This document shows, one piece after another, positions 54,864 through 63,957 of a DNA stretch of 64,000 nucleotides. How positions within the stretch are numbered: the first letter of the stretch is position 1; every line of letters starts with the position of its first letter. Position numbers and translations under genes: made by a program. Origin of the DNA: Candidatus Gastranaerophilales bacterium (lineage in GTDB: Bacteria > Cyanobacteriota > Vampirovibrionia > Gastranaerophilales > Gastranaerophilaceae); NCBI GenBank assembly GCA_944323735.1, contig CALUTO010000009.1, positions 1 through 64,000 on the forward strand, in the 5' to 3' direction. Under the pieces are notes generated by a model that worked only from the letters and a program-made list of their open reading frames with translations, was not told the DNA's origin and made no database searches.

Positions 54864-55606
54864 TTTCCATACCTTCTATTTCTTTTTTTAAACTCGAGAA
54901 TAGCCTGAGCAAGCGACTCTTCATTGAATTCCGGCCAGTATTGACCGGTTATATATACCTCTGAGTATGCTATCTGCCACAACAGATAATTGCTAATACG
55001 TTTTTCACCCCCAGTTCTTATCAGCAAATCAGGATCCGGTATTCCCGCTGTATACAAACCGGAAGAAACAGTATCTTCCGTAATTTCAGACACATCCATT
55101 TCGCCGTCTTTTACTTTTCGGGCAATTATTTTTACGGCGTTTAAAATCTCATCTCTGGAACCATAATTGAAGGCAATTTGCAAATTGACCCCGTTGTTGT
55201 TCTTTGTGTATTCTTCCGCATGTCTTAATATGCTTTTCAGATTGCAGTTTAAAGGAAGCATATTGCCGATGAATTTTATTTTGACATTGTTTTTATGCAT
55301 ATCTTCTAGCTCTGATGACAAAGTTTTTGCCAGAAGTCCCATTAAAAAATCGACTTCTTCTTTTTTTCGATTCCAGTTTTCTGTAGAAAAAGCATAAACA
55401 GTGAGATATTTTACCCCGAATTCCCCGCATGCTCTCAGTACAGCACGCAAAGAATCAACACCCTTTTGATGTCCGACTGCAGACGGAAGAAATTTTTCCT
55501 TTGCCCACCTTCTGTTTCCGTCCATTATAACAGCAATATGCTGAAGCCCTGTTTCTTCAACTATATTTTTTATATTTTTTTGCTGTTTGGTTTTTGACAC
55601 GTCCAT
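54860..55606 (-). CDS. uppS: Isoprenyl transferase (undecaprenyl diphosphate synthase)
   Basis: From ATG 55606 the protein has 248 residues. The signature HIAVIMDGNRRWAKEK (about 23-38; catalytic Asp in MDGN), GVKYLTVYAFSTENW (about 75-89), and the C-terminal DLLIRTGGEKRISNYLLWQIAYSE (part, about 193-215) are diagnostic. It makes the undecaprenyl carrier of cell wall and surface sugars. The TTG at 55642 extends the frame by 12 residues but lacks support; GAGGGG lies upstream of 55606. First gene of the uppS-rdgB-holA-holB operon. Confidence 0.95.
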   Translation of the reverse strand: MDVSKTKQQKNIKNIVEETGLQHIAVIMDGNRRWAKEKFLPSAVGHQKGVDSLRAVLRACGEFGVKYLTVYAFSTENWNRKKEEVDFLMGLLAKTLSSELEDMHKNNVKIKFIGNMLPLNCNLKSILRHAEEYTKNNNGVNLQIAFNYGSRDEILNAVKIIARKVKDGEMDVSEITEDTVSSGLYTAGIPDPDLLIRTGGEKRISNYLLWQIAYSEVYITGQYWPEFNEESLAQAILEFKKRNRRYGK

Positions 55607-55671
55607 ACCCCTCAAAGCTATCCTTATAAGATTATAATTCAAATATTTTATTTTTTTGCAATAATATATTT

Positions 55672-56418
55672 ATGTACGCTAAAAATCTTAAAATAAATAT
55701 AGCCCACCTTTATCCAAAACTGCTTAACATATATGGAGACATGGGCAATATTGTTACTCTGACAAAACGCTGTCAGTGGAGAAATATCGAAGTCAATGTC
55801 GACACTGTTAACACAGGAGACACTATAGACACCGAAAAATATGACCTGTATTTTATTGGAGGCGGACAGGATAAACAACAAATACAGGTAGCACAAGAAC
55901 TGCAAAAACGGAAAGAAAGCTTAAAAGAAGCAGCTGAAAAAAATGCGGTTTTTCTTGCGATTTGCGGCGGATACCAGCTGCTGGGACATTATTACCAGCC
56001 CCATAATGCAGAAAGACTCGATGGAATAGGTCTGCTGGATGCATATACTGTCGCAGGAAACAAAAGATTTATCGGTAATGTAACAGCAAAAATTATTACC
56101 CCCGGCACAGCCAGAGAAACTCTTGTGGGTTTTGAAAATCACAGCGGACTTACATATCTGCAGGGAGAAACAAAACCTCTCGCTAAAATACTGACCGGAA
56201 ACGGAAACAACGGGAAAGACAAAACAGAAGGCGCAAGATTTAAAAATATATTCGGCACATATCTTCACGGCTCTTTGCTTCCCAAGAACCCGCACTTTGC
56301 TGATTTGTTAATAACACTTGCACTCGAAAAAAGATACAATGACAGAATAGAGCTGCAAAAACTAGATGACGACATAGAACTCGCAGCTCACAATTCTTTA
56401 GTAAATAAAAAGTACTAA
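55672..56418 (+). CDS. gatD: GatD-like glutamine amidotransferase (lipid II amidation)
   Basis: A 248-residue type-1 glutamine amidotransferase of the CobB/CobQ-like class: start with INIAHLYPKLLNIYGDMGN (about 8-26), GGGQDKQQ (about 63-70), the nucleophile Cys in LAICGGYQLLG (about 94) and His in TYLHGSLLPKNP (about 203). This is the GatD pattern, the glutaminase that with MurT amidates D-Glu of lipid II. The MurT ligase gene normally lies beside it, but no such gene is in this window. It ends 4 bp inside the convergent aminotransferase. Confidence 0.85.
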   Translation: MYAKNLKINIAHLYPKLLNIYGDMGNIVTLTKRCQWRNIEVNVDTVNTGDTIDTEKYDLYFIGGGQDKQQIQVAQELQKRKESLKEAAEKNAVFLAICGGYQLLGHYYQPHNAERLDGIGLLDAYTVAGNKRFIGNVTAKIITPGTARETLVGFENHSGLTYLQGETKPLAKILTGNGNNGKDKTEGARFKNIFGTYLHGSLLPKNPHFADLLITLALEKRYNDRIELQKLDDDIELAAHNSLVNKKY

Positions 56419-57602
56419 CTATACCTGATTCCTGCCTTTTCCATACGGTCAAAAGCTTCATTCAAACGATCTTCCGGCTGTACAATAGAAAATCTGAAAT
56501 GGTCATCACTCATACTGCCGAATGCAATACCCGGTGTGAATACGACTCCTGTCTTGTCCAGCACCATTTTACAAAAATCTTTTGATGTCATTTTATCAGG
56601 TACTTTTAGCCAGAAATACATTGTCGCAGGTGTTCTGTATACATCCCAGCCGAGCTGTGTCAATCTTTTCGCAATGAGTTCTCTTCTTGCATCATATCTG
56701 TCCATAATCTGTTTCACATATTCATAAGGCATGGTAAGAGCCTTGATTGCCGCATCCTGAACAAGAGTAGATGTGCCGTAATCTATATTTGTTTTCATTG
56801 CATAGATTATATCGATAAATTCTTTCTTCCCTATAACAAACCCTGCTCTCCAGCCTGCCATATTAAACGTCTTTGAAAAAGAATGAAATTCAACCGCCAC
56901 GTCCCGTGCTCCTTCTATTTCAAATATGCTTGTCGGACGGTAATTGTCAAACACGACCTCGCCGTATGCCATATCTGAAACAAGTAATATATTGTATTTT
57001 CTGCAAAAATCAACAATTCTTTCCAGAAACTCAACAGGCGCAATTGCGGCAGTCGGATTGTTCGGATAATTTATAAAAAATATTTTTGCTTTCTTAGCTA
57101 TTTCTTCCGGTATTTCACTCAAATCCGGTAAAAAATCATTCTCTTTTTTTAACTGAACATGAAAAACTTCACCGCTCGCAATCCATGTTCCTCTCGACAA
57201 GACCGGATAATAAGGGTCGGGAACAATGTTTACGTCACCGGGATTTGTGAAAGCCATTGCAACATTAGCAAGCCCCTCTTTCTCGCCTATAAGTGTTTGT
57301 ATTTCTGTTTCGGGATTTACCGTGACATTGTAGCGTCTTTTCATCCAGTCAGCGATTGCCTGCCTGAATTCTATTTTCCCCCTAAAGCTCGGGTAGCCAT
57401 GGCTTGCCGGATTTTTTATTGATTCTAAAGCCGCACTAACAACCGGCTCCGGCGTTGCGCCGTCAGGATTGCCAATCCCCAGATCAATAAGGTCAACGCC
57501 TTTTTTTCGTGCCTCCGCTTTCCATTCATCAAGTTCCGCAAATATATATTTTGGAAGCTTTAACAATTTATCAGCAGGTTTTATATCAATTTTTGTTTCC
57601 AT
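56415..57602 (-). CDS. LL-diaminopimelate aminotransferase-like enzyme
   Basis: A 395-residue class I aminotransferase: DLGIGNPDGATP (about 41-52), YPNNPTAA (about 179-186) and the PLP lysine in FHSFSKTFNMAGWRAGFVIG (part, about 236-255). The sequence and the cyanobacterial affinity suggest DapL (LL-DAP from tetrahydrodipicolinate), the short lysine route, but AlaC-type alanine transaminases look similar. Start ATG at 57602 is followed by 20 polar residues before the fold. Confidence 0.82.
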   Translation of the reverse strand: METKIDIKPADKLLKLPKYIFAELDEWKAEARKKGVDLIDLGIGNPDGATPEPVVSAALESIKNPASHGYPSFRGKIEFRQAIADWMKRRYNVTVNPETEIQTLIGEKEGLANVAMAFTNPGDVNIVPDPYYPVLSRGTWIASGEVFHVQLKKENDFLPDLSEIPEEIAKKAKIFFINYPNNPTAAIAPVEFLERIVDFCRKYNILLVSDMAYGEVVFDNYRPTSIFEIEGARDVAVEFHSFSKTFNMAGWRAGFVIGKKEFIDIIYAMKTNIDYGTSTLVQDAAIKALTMPYEYVKQIMDRYDARRELIAKRLTQLGWDVYRTPATMYFWLKVPDKMTSKDFCKMVLDKTGVVFTPGIAFGSMSDDHFRFSIVQPEDRLNEAFDRMEKAGIRYS

Positions 57603-57658
57603 ATTAATTTTTTCTCCATAAACTATATTACATTTATTACTTATTTTTAGAATTTTGC

Positions 57659-58633
57659 CTATTTTTTAATACATTGCAATATATTATTAGCCCGAACAGT
57701 ATAAGAATGACGCTTAATAACTGTAGAATAACCATTGTAAGCAATTTTTTCAGCAATACCGGGATAATTCAAATAAAATCTAATTTTATCAACAAGCTCA
57801 TCTTCATCTTTGTATACTTCTAAGTCTTTACCAATTTCAAAATTTTCACCCAAATCAGACACATCGTCTGTTATCAAAAATGCCTGTGACGCCGGAACTT
57901 CAAAAACACGATAATTCAAACTCGTACTCCCCTGCAAAGTAATATTTAGATTAATACGTGAATGACGGTAAACAGAAGCGAGTTCTTTTTCACTGCGCAA
58001 ATAACCACAAAAACAGTCACGGTAAATATTTAACTCCTCTTCATTCAACAGACCGTTATCTTTTATCTCCTCAATACTTCTTACAAAATGCGGTTCATAT
58101 GAAAATATTTTCAACCCGTTTTTGAACTCCCTGACAAGTCTGCACAATATCTTCTGTCGTTTAGGGGTAAGAGGTCTGCCGACAAAAGATATTCCGTATT
58201 TATAACCGTAAAAATCAGTATATTTATATGCTTTTGCATTGACAGCAAGCGGTAAATAACGGCTATCAGGCAGCTGTGAACAATATTCCCTGTCCCAAAC
58301 AAAAGAATATGCACCTGTTTTCTTAAATTCGTTATAGATTTCAGGATGGTTTGTATAAGCATATTGTCCGTCCGGCTCATCAGCAAAATAATGAACAAGT
58401 TTATATTTATCCTTATTCGAAAGAATAAAACCGGAAATTTCTTTATTGTGTAAATAGCTGTAGTCATATCCGAAAATAATATCAGGTCTGTAATTTTCAA
58501 TATCAGATACAGTCAAATCCCTGACATCTTTTTCAATTACATAACATCCGTTTGACCTGAAGCCCGAGCCAAACCCCTTTACTATCAACACACCCGCTAT
58601 ACTGACCGGCAATATACTTAGAACTTTTTTCAT
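57659..58633 (-). CDS. CgeB-type glycosyltransferase
   Basis: A 324-residue protein without a membrane anchor. The C-terminal half carries the CgeB/GT1-like pattern: SRINLNITLQGSTSLNYRVFEVPASQAFLITDD (key residues NYRVFE and SQAFLITDD, about 229-258), with ENFEIGKDLEVYKD next. The N-terminal half has DIIFGYDYSYLHN. It probably modifies a surface molecule with sugar. The start MKKVLSILPVSIAGVLIVKG has a mildly hydrophobic opening. AGGAT precedes the ATG. Confidence 0.75.
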   Translation of the reverse strand: MKKVLSILPVSIAGVLIVKGFGSGFRSNGCYVIEKDVRDLTVSDIENYRPDIIFGYDYSYLHNKEISGFILSNKDKYKLVHYFADEPDGQYAYTNHPEIYNEFKKTGAYSFVWDREYCSQLPDSRYLPLAVNAKAYKYTDFYGYKYGISFVGRPLTPKRQKILCRLVREFKNGLKIFSYEPHFVRSIEEIKDNGLLNEEELNIYRDCFCGYLRSEKELASVYRHSRINLNITLQGSTSLNYRVFEVPASQAFLITDDVSDLGENFEIGKDLEVYKDEDELVDKIRFYLNYPGIAEKIAYNGYSTVIKRHSYTVRANNILQCIKK

Positions 58634-58663
58634 AAAATATCCTGCGTTTTGTTTTAAAAATTA

Positions 58664-58697
58664 TAAAAAAAAACCACCTTCGTTAAAAAGTGGTTTA
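58664..58697 (-). terminator. Rho-independent terminator after rpsP
   Basis: On the minus strand AAACCAC, 12-base loop, GTGGTTT followed by a T-rich run (TTTTTT), downstream of rpsP. Confidence 0.8.
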
Positions 58698-58726
58698 ATA
58701 AGTGTTCTTTCCCCTGTTAACTTATT

Positions 58727-59113
58727 TTAAGCCTCGCTTGCTGCTTCAACCACTTCTTCAGTGTTTTCAGCTGCGGCGGCTTCTTCTGCGGCTTTAGCCT
58801 GAGCTTCTTTTTCTGCTTCAAGTTTAGCCAGAGCTTTCTTGGACAGTTTCTTTTCTGTCTTTTCTTTATAAATCAATTTGCCTTCATCATCGCAGTTTTT
58901 GATAAGGTAGCTGACTGTATCAGAAGGCTGTGCACCTTTGGATACCCATTCGAGTGCAAGATTTTTATTAAGTTTCATATCTTTAGTTTTAGGATTGTAA
59001 GTGCCGAGCTCAGCAAGCGGAGCACCTTCTCTTTTTTGGTCAGAATTTATTACAACTATTCTATAATAAGGATTCTTTTTATTACCAAGTCTTTTTAATC
59101 TTATTTTAACCAT
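58727..59113 (-). CDS. rpsP: 30S ribosomal protein S16 with acidic tail
   Basis: The first 80 residues are S16: MVKIRLKRLGNKKNPYYRIV, DGKL-like basic motif GTYNPKTKD and the SDTVSYLIKN segment. The remaining 45 residues are a Lys then Ala/Glu-rich extension (KKALAKLEAEKEAQAKAAEEA, shown in part) without a known function. Total 128 residues versus about 80-90. An AGGAGAC precedes the ATG. The usual partners rimM and trmD are not beside it. Confidence 0.94.
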   Translation of the reverse strand: MVKIRLKRLGNKKNPYYRIVVINSDQKREGAPLAELGTYNPKTKDMKLNKNLALEWVSKGAQPSDTVSYLIKNCDDEGKLIYKEKTEKKLSKKALAKLEAEKEAQAKAAEEAAAAENTEEVVEAASEA

Positions 59114-59255
59114 TCGGTTCTGTCTCCTGTTTCTTAGTTTTCTATACTAATAATCAAAACACAAGGATATTTAATAATCAAGTGAATTGTAAAGTTTTCT
59201 TGACTTCCGGAAAAAAATATGTCAGAAAATCTTTTGTTTATTATTATAATTGACT

Positions 59256-59591
59256 ATGACGACAACAAACATATCATTTAAAGCACGCTACGAAACCCTT
59301 GATATTCTAGGTGTTACGACACAAAAAGTTCTTAAAAAAGACGGAATGCCTGCTATAACAAAAATTGTAAACGAACTAAACAGTCAAAAAGCTGTAGGCG
59401 GCAGATGCATCAAAAAACTTGCACAAAAAGCAGGCAAAAAAATCACGGACAAATACCCTGACATTAATTCAGCGACAAATGAAATAAACGCCTTGTACGG
59501 GAAAAATCACGGAGAAAAGCCGGCAAATTTAGATACATTGCTGAATTCAATAACTCAAAAACTCGGACAAGAGCTTGATATAACGATATAA
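59256..59591 (+). CDS. Small hypothetical protein, NISFKA N-terminus
   Basis: A 111-residue protein starting MTTTNISFKARYETLDILG. The rest is a basic helical domain with KAVGGRCIKKLAQKAGKKI and a C-terminal LLNSITQKLGQELDITI. No domain recognised, no signal or membrane segment. The ATG at 59256 is chosen over the TTG at 59250. The NISFKA opening resembles the ISF start of the protein at 521-1069. Divergent from rpsP. Confidence 0.6.
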   Translation: MTTTNISFKARYETLDILGVTTQKVLKKDGMPAITKIVNELNSQKAVGGRCIKKLAQKAGKKITDKYPDINSATNEINALYGKNHGEKPANLDTLLNSITQKLGQELDITI

Positions 59592-59616
59592 CCCTCATAA
59601 AAAGCAAAGAAAGATA

Positions 59617-60984
59617 CTAATTATTTAGGCTGTGTACGGGTGCAGGTATTCTTCCGCCTCTGCGTATGAAACCGGCTGATGAAAGATGATTTACATTCAT
59701 AACCGGAGCCTCTCCCAGCAAACCGCCGTATACAGCCCTGTCTCCTACTTTTTTTCCGGGGACAGGGATTACCCTGACCGCTGTTGTCTTTTTATTTATC
59801 ATACCTATAGCCATCTCATCCGCTATTATTCCGGAAATAGTATCCACCGGAGTATCGCCCGGAATAGCTATCATGTCCAGACCGACAGAACAAACCGATG
59901 TCATTGCTTCAAGTTTATCAAACGAAAGATATCCTTTTGAAACTGCCTCTATCATACCTGCATCTTCAGAAACAGGAATAAAAGCACCGGACAGTCCGCC
60001 GACATGAGAACTTGCCATAATACCGCCTTTTTTCACTGCATCATTCAACATTGCAAGCGCAGCTGTTGTACCATGGGCACCTGTGTGCTCAAGCCCCATT
60101 GCCTGAAAAATACCGGCTACACTGTCTCCTTCTGCAGGAGTAGGAGCAAGAGATAAATCTATTACCCCGAAGGGAATATCCAGCTTCTCAGCCATTTCCC
60201 TGCCTATCAATTCACCTGTTGTTGTGATTTTATATGCGGTTTGCTTTATTTTGTTTGCAAGATCATCAAAACTTGCTCCAGACGGCAAGGACTCTATTGC
60301 AGCACTAACCACACCCGGCCCCGAAATACCAACGTTCAGCGCACATTCAGGCTCACCTATTCCATGAAATGCACCTGCCATAAACGGATTATCACCGGGG
60401 GCATTACAAAAACATACGAGCTTTGCAGCACCTATCCCATCGGCATCTGCTGTCAATTCTGCCGTCTTTTTAACAATTTGTCCCATTTTATATACCGCAT
60501 CCATGTTTATGCCGGCTTTAGAAGAAGCAAGATTCACTGATGAACAAATATATTTTGTTTGAGACAGTGCTTCAGGAATACTTTCAATAAGAGCGGTATC
60601 GCCCTTTGTGCAACCCTTTTCAACAAGTGCACCATAACCGCCGATAAAATTTACCCCGACTGCTTCAGCCGCTTTATCCAGAATTTTTGCAAGATACACA
60701 TAGTCATATCTGTCACACGATTCACCTACAAGCGATATCGGTGTAACAGCTATTCTTTTGTTAATAATGGGAATAGAATAAGCTTCTTCTATCTCATTTG
60801 CACAATCCACAAGCCTTGATGCGTATTTCAGTATCTTATCATATATCTTTTTTCCTGCAGCCTTTACGTCACTGTCACAGCAGTCTCTTAAACTCAAAGC
60901 AAGCGTAACCGTTCTTATATCCAAATGCTGGACTTTTATCATATTTATTGTTTCTAAGATTGATTCGGAATTTATAAACTTCAT
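59617..60984 (-). CDS. PFL-family protein (DUF711/UPF0210)
   Basis: The 455-residue protein matches DUF711 (PFL) over its whole length: [16 protein letters not shown] (about 22-37), the [19 protein letters not shown] segment, [20 protein letters not shown] (part), [34 protein letters not shown] and [22 protein letters not shown] near the end (part). The family is related to pyruvate formate-lyase-type folds; the reaction is unknown. It pairs with an ACT-domain protein that starts first on this strand, a typical operon. Confidence 0.9.
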   Translation of the reverse strand: MKFINSESILETINMIKVQHLDIRTVTLALSLRDCCDSDVKAAGKKIYDKILKYASRLVDCANEIEEAYSIPIINKRIAVTPISLVGESCDRYDYVYLAKILDKAAEAVGVNFIGGYGALVEKGCTKGDTALIESIPEALSQTKYICSSVNLASSKAGINMDAVYKMGQIVKKTAELTADADGIGAAKLVCFCNAPGDNPFMAGAFHGIGEPECALNVGISGPGVVSAAIESLPSGASFDDLANKIKQTAYKITTTGELIGREMAEKLDIPFGVIDLSLAPTPAEGDSVAGIFQAMGLEHTGAHGTTAALAMLNDAVKKGGIMASSHVGGLSGAFIPVSEDAGMIEAVSKGYLSFDKLEAMTSVCSVGLDMIAIPGDTPVDTISGIIADEMAIGMINKKTTAVRVIPVPGKKVGDRAVYGGLLGEAPVMNVNHLSSAGFIRRGGRIPAPVHSLNN

Positions 60985-60996
60985 AGCAAACCCTTA

Positions 60997-61275
60997 TTAT
61001 ATATTGTGCATATTATCAAAAATCTCTTTCTTTTGTACCCAGATTTCCATACTGAGCTCTTCACCAACTTTTAAAAGCCCCTCTTTTATCTCTTTAAAGG
61101 AATATTCGGAATCCGCAATACTCCCGAGAAGGAACATAACAAAATATCCCTGCATAATCGTCTGCTTTATATCCTCTATATTCACTTTATATTCTGCAAG
61201 TGCCGTTGTTAATTTTGCAACTATTCCTATTTTGTCCTGTCCCGAAAGTGTGATTATAATCTTGTCATCCTGCAC
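60997..61275 (-). CDS. ACT-domain protein (UPF0237)
   Basis: A 92-residue ACT protein: IIITLSGQDKIGIVAKLTTALAEYKVNIEDI (key residues GQDKIGIVA and NIEDI), then a second strand-helix. ACT domains bind small ligands such as amino acids. The start is GTG, with AAAGG eight bases upstream. It precedes the PFL protein by 12 bp, the usual gene order. Confidence 0.93.
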   Translation of the reverse strand: MQDDKIIITLSGQDKIGIVAKLTTALAEYKVNIEDIKQTIMQGYFVMFLLGSIADSEYSFKEIKEGLLKVGEELSMEIWVQKKEIFDNMHNI

Positions 61276-61453
61276 AATAACAACCTTTCTGTTTCTGTAA
61301 TATAACTATTATTTTACATTAAAAAATAATAATTTAGTTTATAGTTAACAAAAAACATTATGAAGTTTTGTAACATATATAAAAAATATTGAAATTCGAT
61401 ATATTAAATTGTTTTTATTTAATTGTAAGTAAGTATAAAAAGGGTGTATCAAC

Positions 61454-62704
61454 ATGACAAGTGTTAATTCAGTATCAGGAACAGGCTATCCTCCAAGAAA
61501 TAATGGCGTATCCGGTACAAGTTCAAACAGCGAAAGCTCTGAACTTTTGTTTGTAACAAAAAACGGAAATGCAGATGCGCCAAAAACAGAATCTTCTGAA
61601 GTAACTGCACTAAAACAGGAACGTTCACAGTTGGAAGCAAAATATCAACAATTGGAGAACAAACAAACAAGATTAGAAACAAAGAAAGAAAATCTTGAAA
61701 ACAGACAGGCAAATCTGGAAAAACAGTTAGCTCAAATTGACCAAAAAATTCAAAAAGCAGAACAACAAAAAGCTGCTGCAGAAAATGATGTCAGAGAATT
61801 AACAGAAGCATACAACAAAGACAAAGAACAAATTATCAAACTGGCTCAAGATGCATCTGAACAGGTTTCACAACTTTTGAATGAAACAGAAAAACAGACA
61901 AAAGAAAGAAAAGACAAAAACAAAGCCACTATTGAAAAAGTAATGGAAAAATATGAAAAAGGTGAAATCAGTAAAGAAGATGTCGGCAGACTTTTACAGA
62001 TGGAGCTTGAAAAAGATTACGCTGACAACGGCAAAAAATTAAACGGATTAAACATTATAGATGTTGCCTGTGCGGAAATCAAAGGTCTGTCCTCCGCAAT
62101 GGCGGGAATATATGACCAGATTGCCGCAAAACAGGCAGAAATCCAGTCTTTGACTACAGCGATTGCAGATTATAAAGTTACAAGAGAAAATATTTCAAAC
62201 GAGATTGTTGTAGTAAAAAGCGAGATTAACGAAATCATTCCTGAATTAAATAATGTAAACAAGGAAATGACAACAGTACAAAAAGACGTAAATAAAGTTG
62301 ATGCCAAAATTGCAAGAGAAGATGCTTCGCAGCAGCCGTCTCAGGTTGCCACAGGCTCAACCTACTACCAGGAAGAACAGCTGCTGGTAGAAGGAAGTAT
62401 CTCGCACACTGCATATGAAGAACGGGAAAGACTCCGTGACAATCCGTTCGAAAGTATTATGCCTACAGACTTCTCAATGCAAATCGAATTGTTGATGAAC
62501 AGCTTAAAAGTAACAAAAGAAATTGCAACAGAACTTCTGAATACGAACAAAACAGAAGCAAGAGATGAAGATGTAAATGCCAGAGAAGACATCATCGCAA
62601 CAAAACCTGAAGAAGAAAAAGATGATAACAAAGTCAATGGCAAAAAAGACGGCAGCGACGACGAAAAAGAAAAAGAAGACGAAGAAGAAACAGTCGGAGT
62701 TTAA
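61454..62704 (+). CDS. Coiled-coil protein with acidic tail
   Basis: A 416-residue protein with no signal or membrane segment. A long coiled coil runs about residues 50-165 (heptad-rich QLEAKYQQLENKQ, ENLENRQANLEKQL), then a helical region (about 165-215), a second coil (215-290), and a Pro/Gln-rich joint. The last 50 residues are Glu/Asp/Lys-rich (EEEKDDNKVNGKKDG and beyond). I do not recognise it. It may be a structural or scaffold protein. A strong terminator follows the stop. Confidence 0.7.
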   Translation: MTSVNSVSGTGYPPRNNGVSGTSSNSESSELLFVTKNGNADAPKTESSEVTALKQERSQLEAKYQQLENKQTRLETKKENLENRQANLEKQLAQIDQKIQKAEQQKAAAENDVRELTEAYNKDKEQIIKLAQDASEQVSQLLNETEKQTKERKDKNKATIEKVMEKYEKGEISKEDVGRLLQMELEKDYADNGKKLNGLNIIDVACAEIKGLSSAMAGIYDQIAAKQAEIQSLTTAIADYKVTRENISNEIVVVKSEINEIIPELNNVNKEMTTVQKDVNKVDAKIAREDASQQPSQVATGSTYYQEEQLLVEGSISHTAYEERERLRDNPFESIMPTDFSMQIELLMNSLKVTKEIATELLNTNKTEARDEDVNAREDIIATKPEEEKDDNKVNGKKDGSDDEKEKEDEEETVGV

Positions 62705-62714
62705 TAATATGCAT

Positions 62715-62742
62715 AAAAAGCCCCCTTTGCGGGGGCTTTTTT
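62715..62742 (+). terminator. Terminator of coiled-coil gene
   Basis: AAAAAGCCCCC, short loop, GGGGGCTTTTTT, ending 79 bases before metX. Confidence 0.9.
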
Positions 62743-62820
62743 ATTTTAACAGATAATATGATAAAATAATCATAATAAACAGCCATATTGTTTAACACGT
62801 TGCATTTAAAGGGAAGAAAA

Positions 62821-63957
62821 ATGACATCTGAAAGCCAGTCAGTCGGTATTGTAGAAACAAAATTTTTCCATATCAATGAAAAAATAGAACTTGAGTCCGG
62901 CTGTATGTTTGGCCCCGTTCAGGTAGCATACGAGACTTACGGCAGACTTAACGAAAAAAAAGACAATGCAATACTGCTGTTACACGCTCTGACAGGAGAT
63001 GCCCATGCAGCAGGATTTCACAGCAAAAATGACAAAAAACCGGGCTGGTGGGATGATATGGTCGGGCCAAACAAAGCCTTTGACACAAACAAATATTTTA
63101 TTATTTCGTCCAATATGCTCGGCGGATGCAGCGGAACAACAGGGCCCTGCTCTATAAATCCCGAAACAAACAAACCCTACGGTCTGACTTTTCCGGTAAT
63201 AACAATAAGTGATACAGTAAAAGTGCAAAGAAAACTTGTCGAGCATCTGGGTGTAAAAAAACTGATTGTAGCAGGCGGTTCAATGGGCGGCATGCAGGCT
63301 CTCGAATGGGCTATAGAACAGCCGGATATGGTTAGTGCCTGCATTACTATTGCCTCAACAGGACGGCTCACAGCCCAGGGGATTGCTTTTAATGCAGTCG
63401 GACGAAATGCCATTCTCTCAGACCCGGATTTCAATAACGGCGACTACTACGGACGTGAAAAACAGCCTGAGAAAGGACTTTCTATCGCCCGAATGGTAGG
63501 ACATATAACATATCTGTGCGAGGACGCAATGCACCAAAAATTCGGCAGACGATTTCAAAGTAAAGACAAACCTAATTTTGACTTTAATATTGATTTTGAA
63601 GTTGAAAGCTATCTTGAACATCAGGGACGTGTTTTTGTCGGAAGATTTGATGCAAACAGCTACCTTTACATAACAAAAGCTGTAGATTACTTCGATGCGG
63701 CAGGGAAATACGGTTCGCTTGAGGAAGCATTCAAAAACACGAATGCTAAATTTCTTATAATGTCATTTTCCTCCGACTGGCTTTTCCCCACACAACAGTC
63801 AAAAGAGCTGGTGAAAGCACTTGTGAAAACCGGTAAAGATGTATCTTTCTGCGAAATAGACTCACCCTGCGGACACGATGCATTTTTGCTGGAGTTTGAA
63901 ACCCAGACAAAAATCATTAAAAGTTTCCTTGCTAAAGAAAGAAGGCTGCATGATTAA
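62821..63957 (+). CDS. metX: Homoserine O-acetyltransferase
   Basis: A 378-residue alpha/beta hydrolase-fold acyltransferase. The oxyanion and substrate segment is [14 protein letters not shown] (about 22-35), the nucleophile is Ser in [13 protein letters not shown] (about 149-161), the acid is in [10 protein letters not shown] (about 318), and the His in PCGHDAFL (about 347). It activates homoserine with acetyl-CoA for methionine synthesis. I take ATG 62821, after AAAGGGAAG, rather than the frame-open 62788. The next gene starts inside its stop region. Confidence 0.93.
   Translation: MTSESQSVGIVETKFFHINEKIELESGCMFGPVQVAYETYGRLNEKKDNAILLLHALTGDAHAAGFHSKNDKKPGWWDDMVGPNKAFDTNKYFIISSNMLGGCSGTTGPCSINPETNKPYGLTFPVITISDTVKVQRKLVEHLGVKKLIVAGGSMGGMQALEWAIEQPDMVSACITIASTGRLTAQGIAFNAVGRNAILSDPDFNNGDYYGREKQPEKGLSIARMVGHITYLCEDAMHQKFGRRFQSKDKPNFDFNIDFEVESYLEHQGRVFVGRFDANSYLYITKAVDYFDAAGKYGSLEEAFKNTNAKFLIMSFSSDWLFPTQQSKELVKALVKTGKDVSFCEIDSPCGHDAFLLEFETQTKIIKSFLAKERRLHD

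Noticed and set aside
62743-62820. Riboswitch before metX (SAM type)
   Set aside because: Only 78 bp remain between the terminator and the start, with no K-turn or conserved SAM-aptamer core visible.
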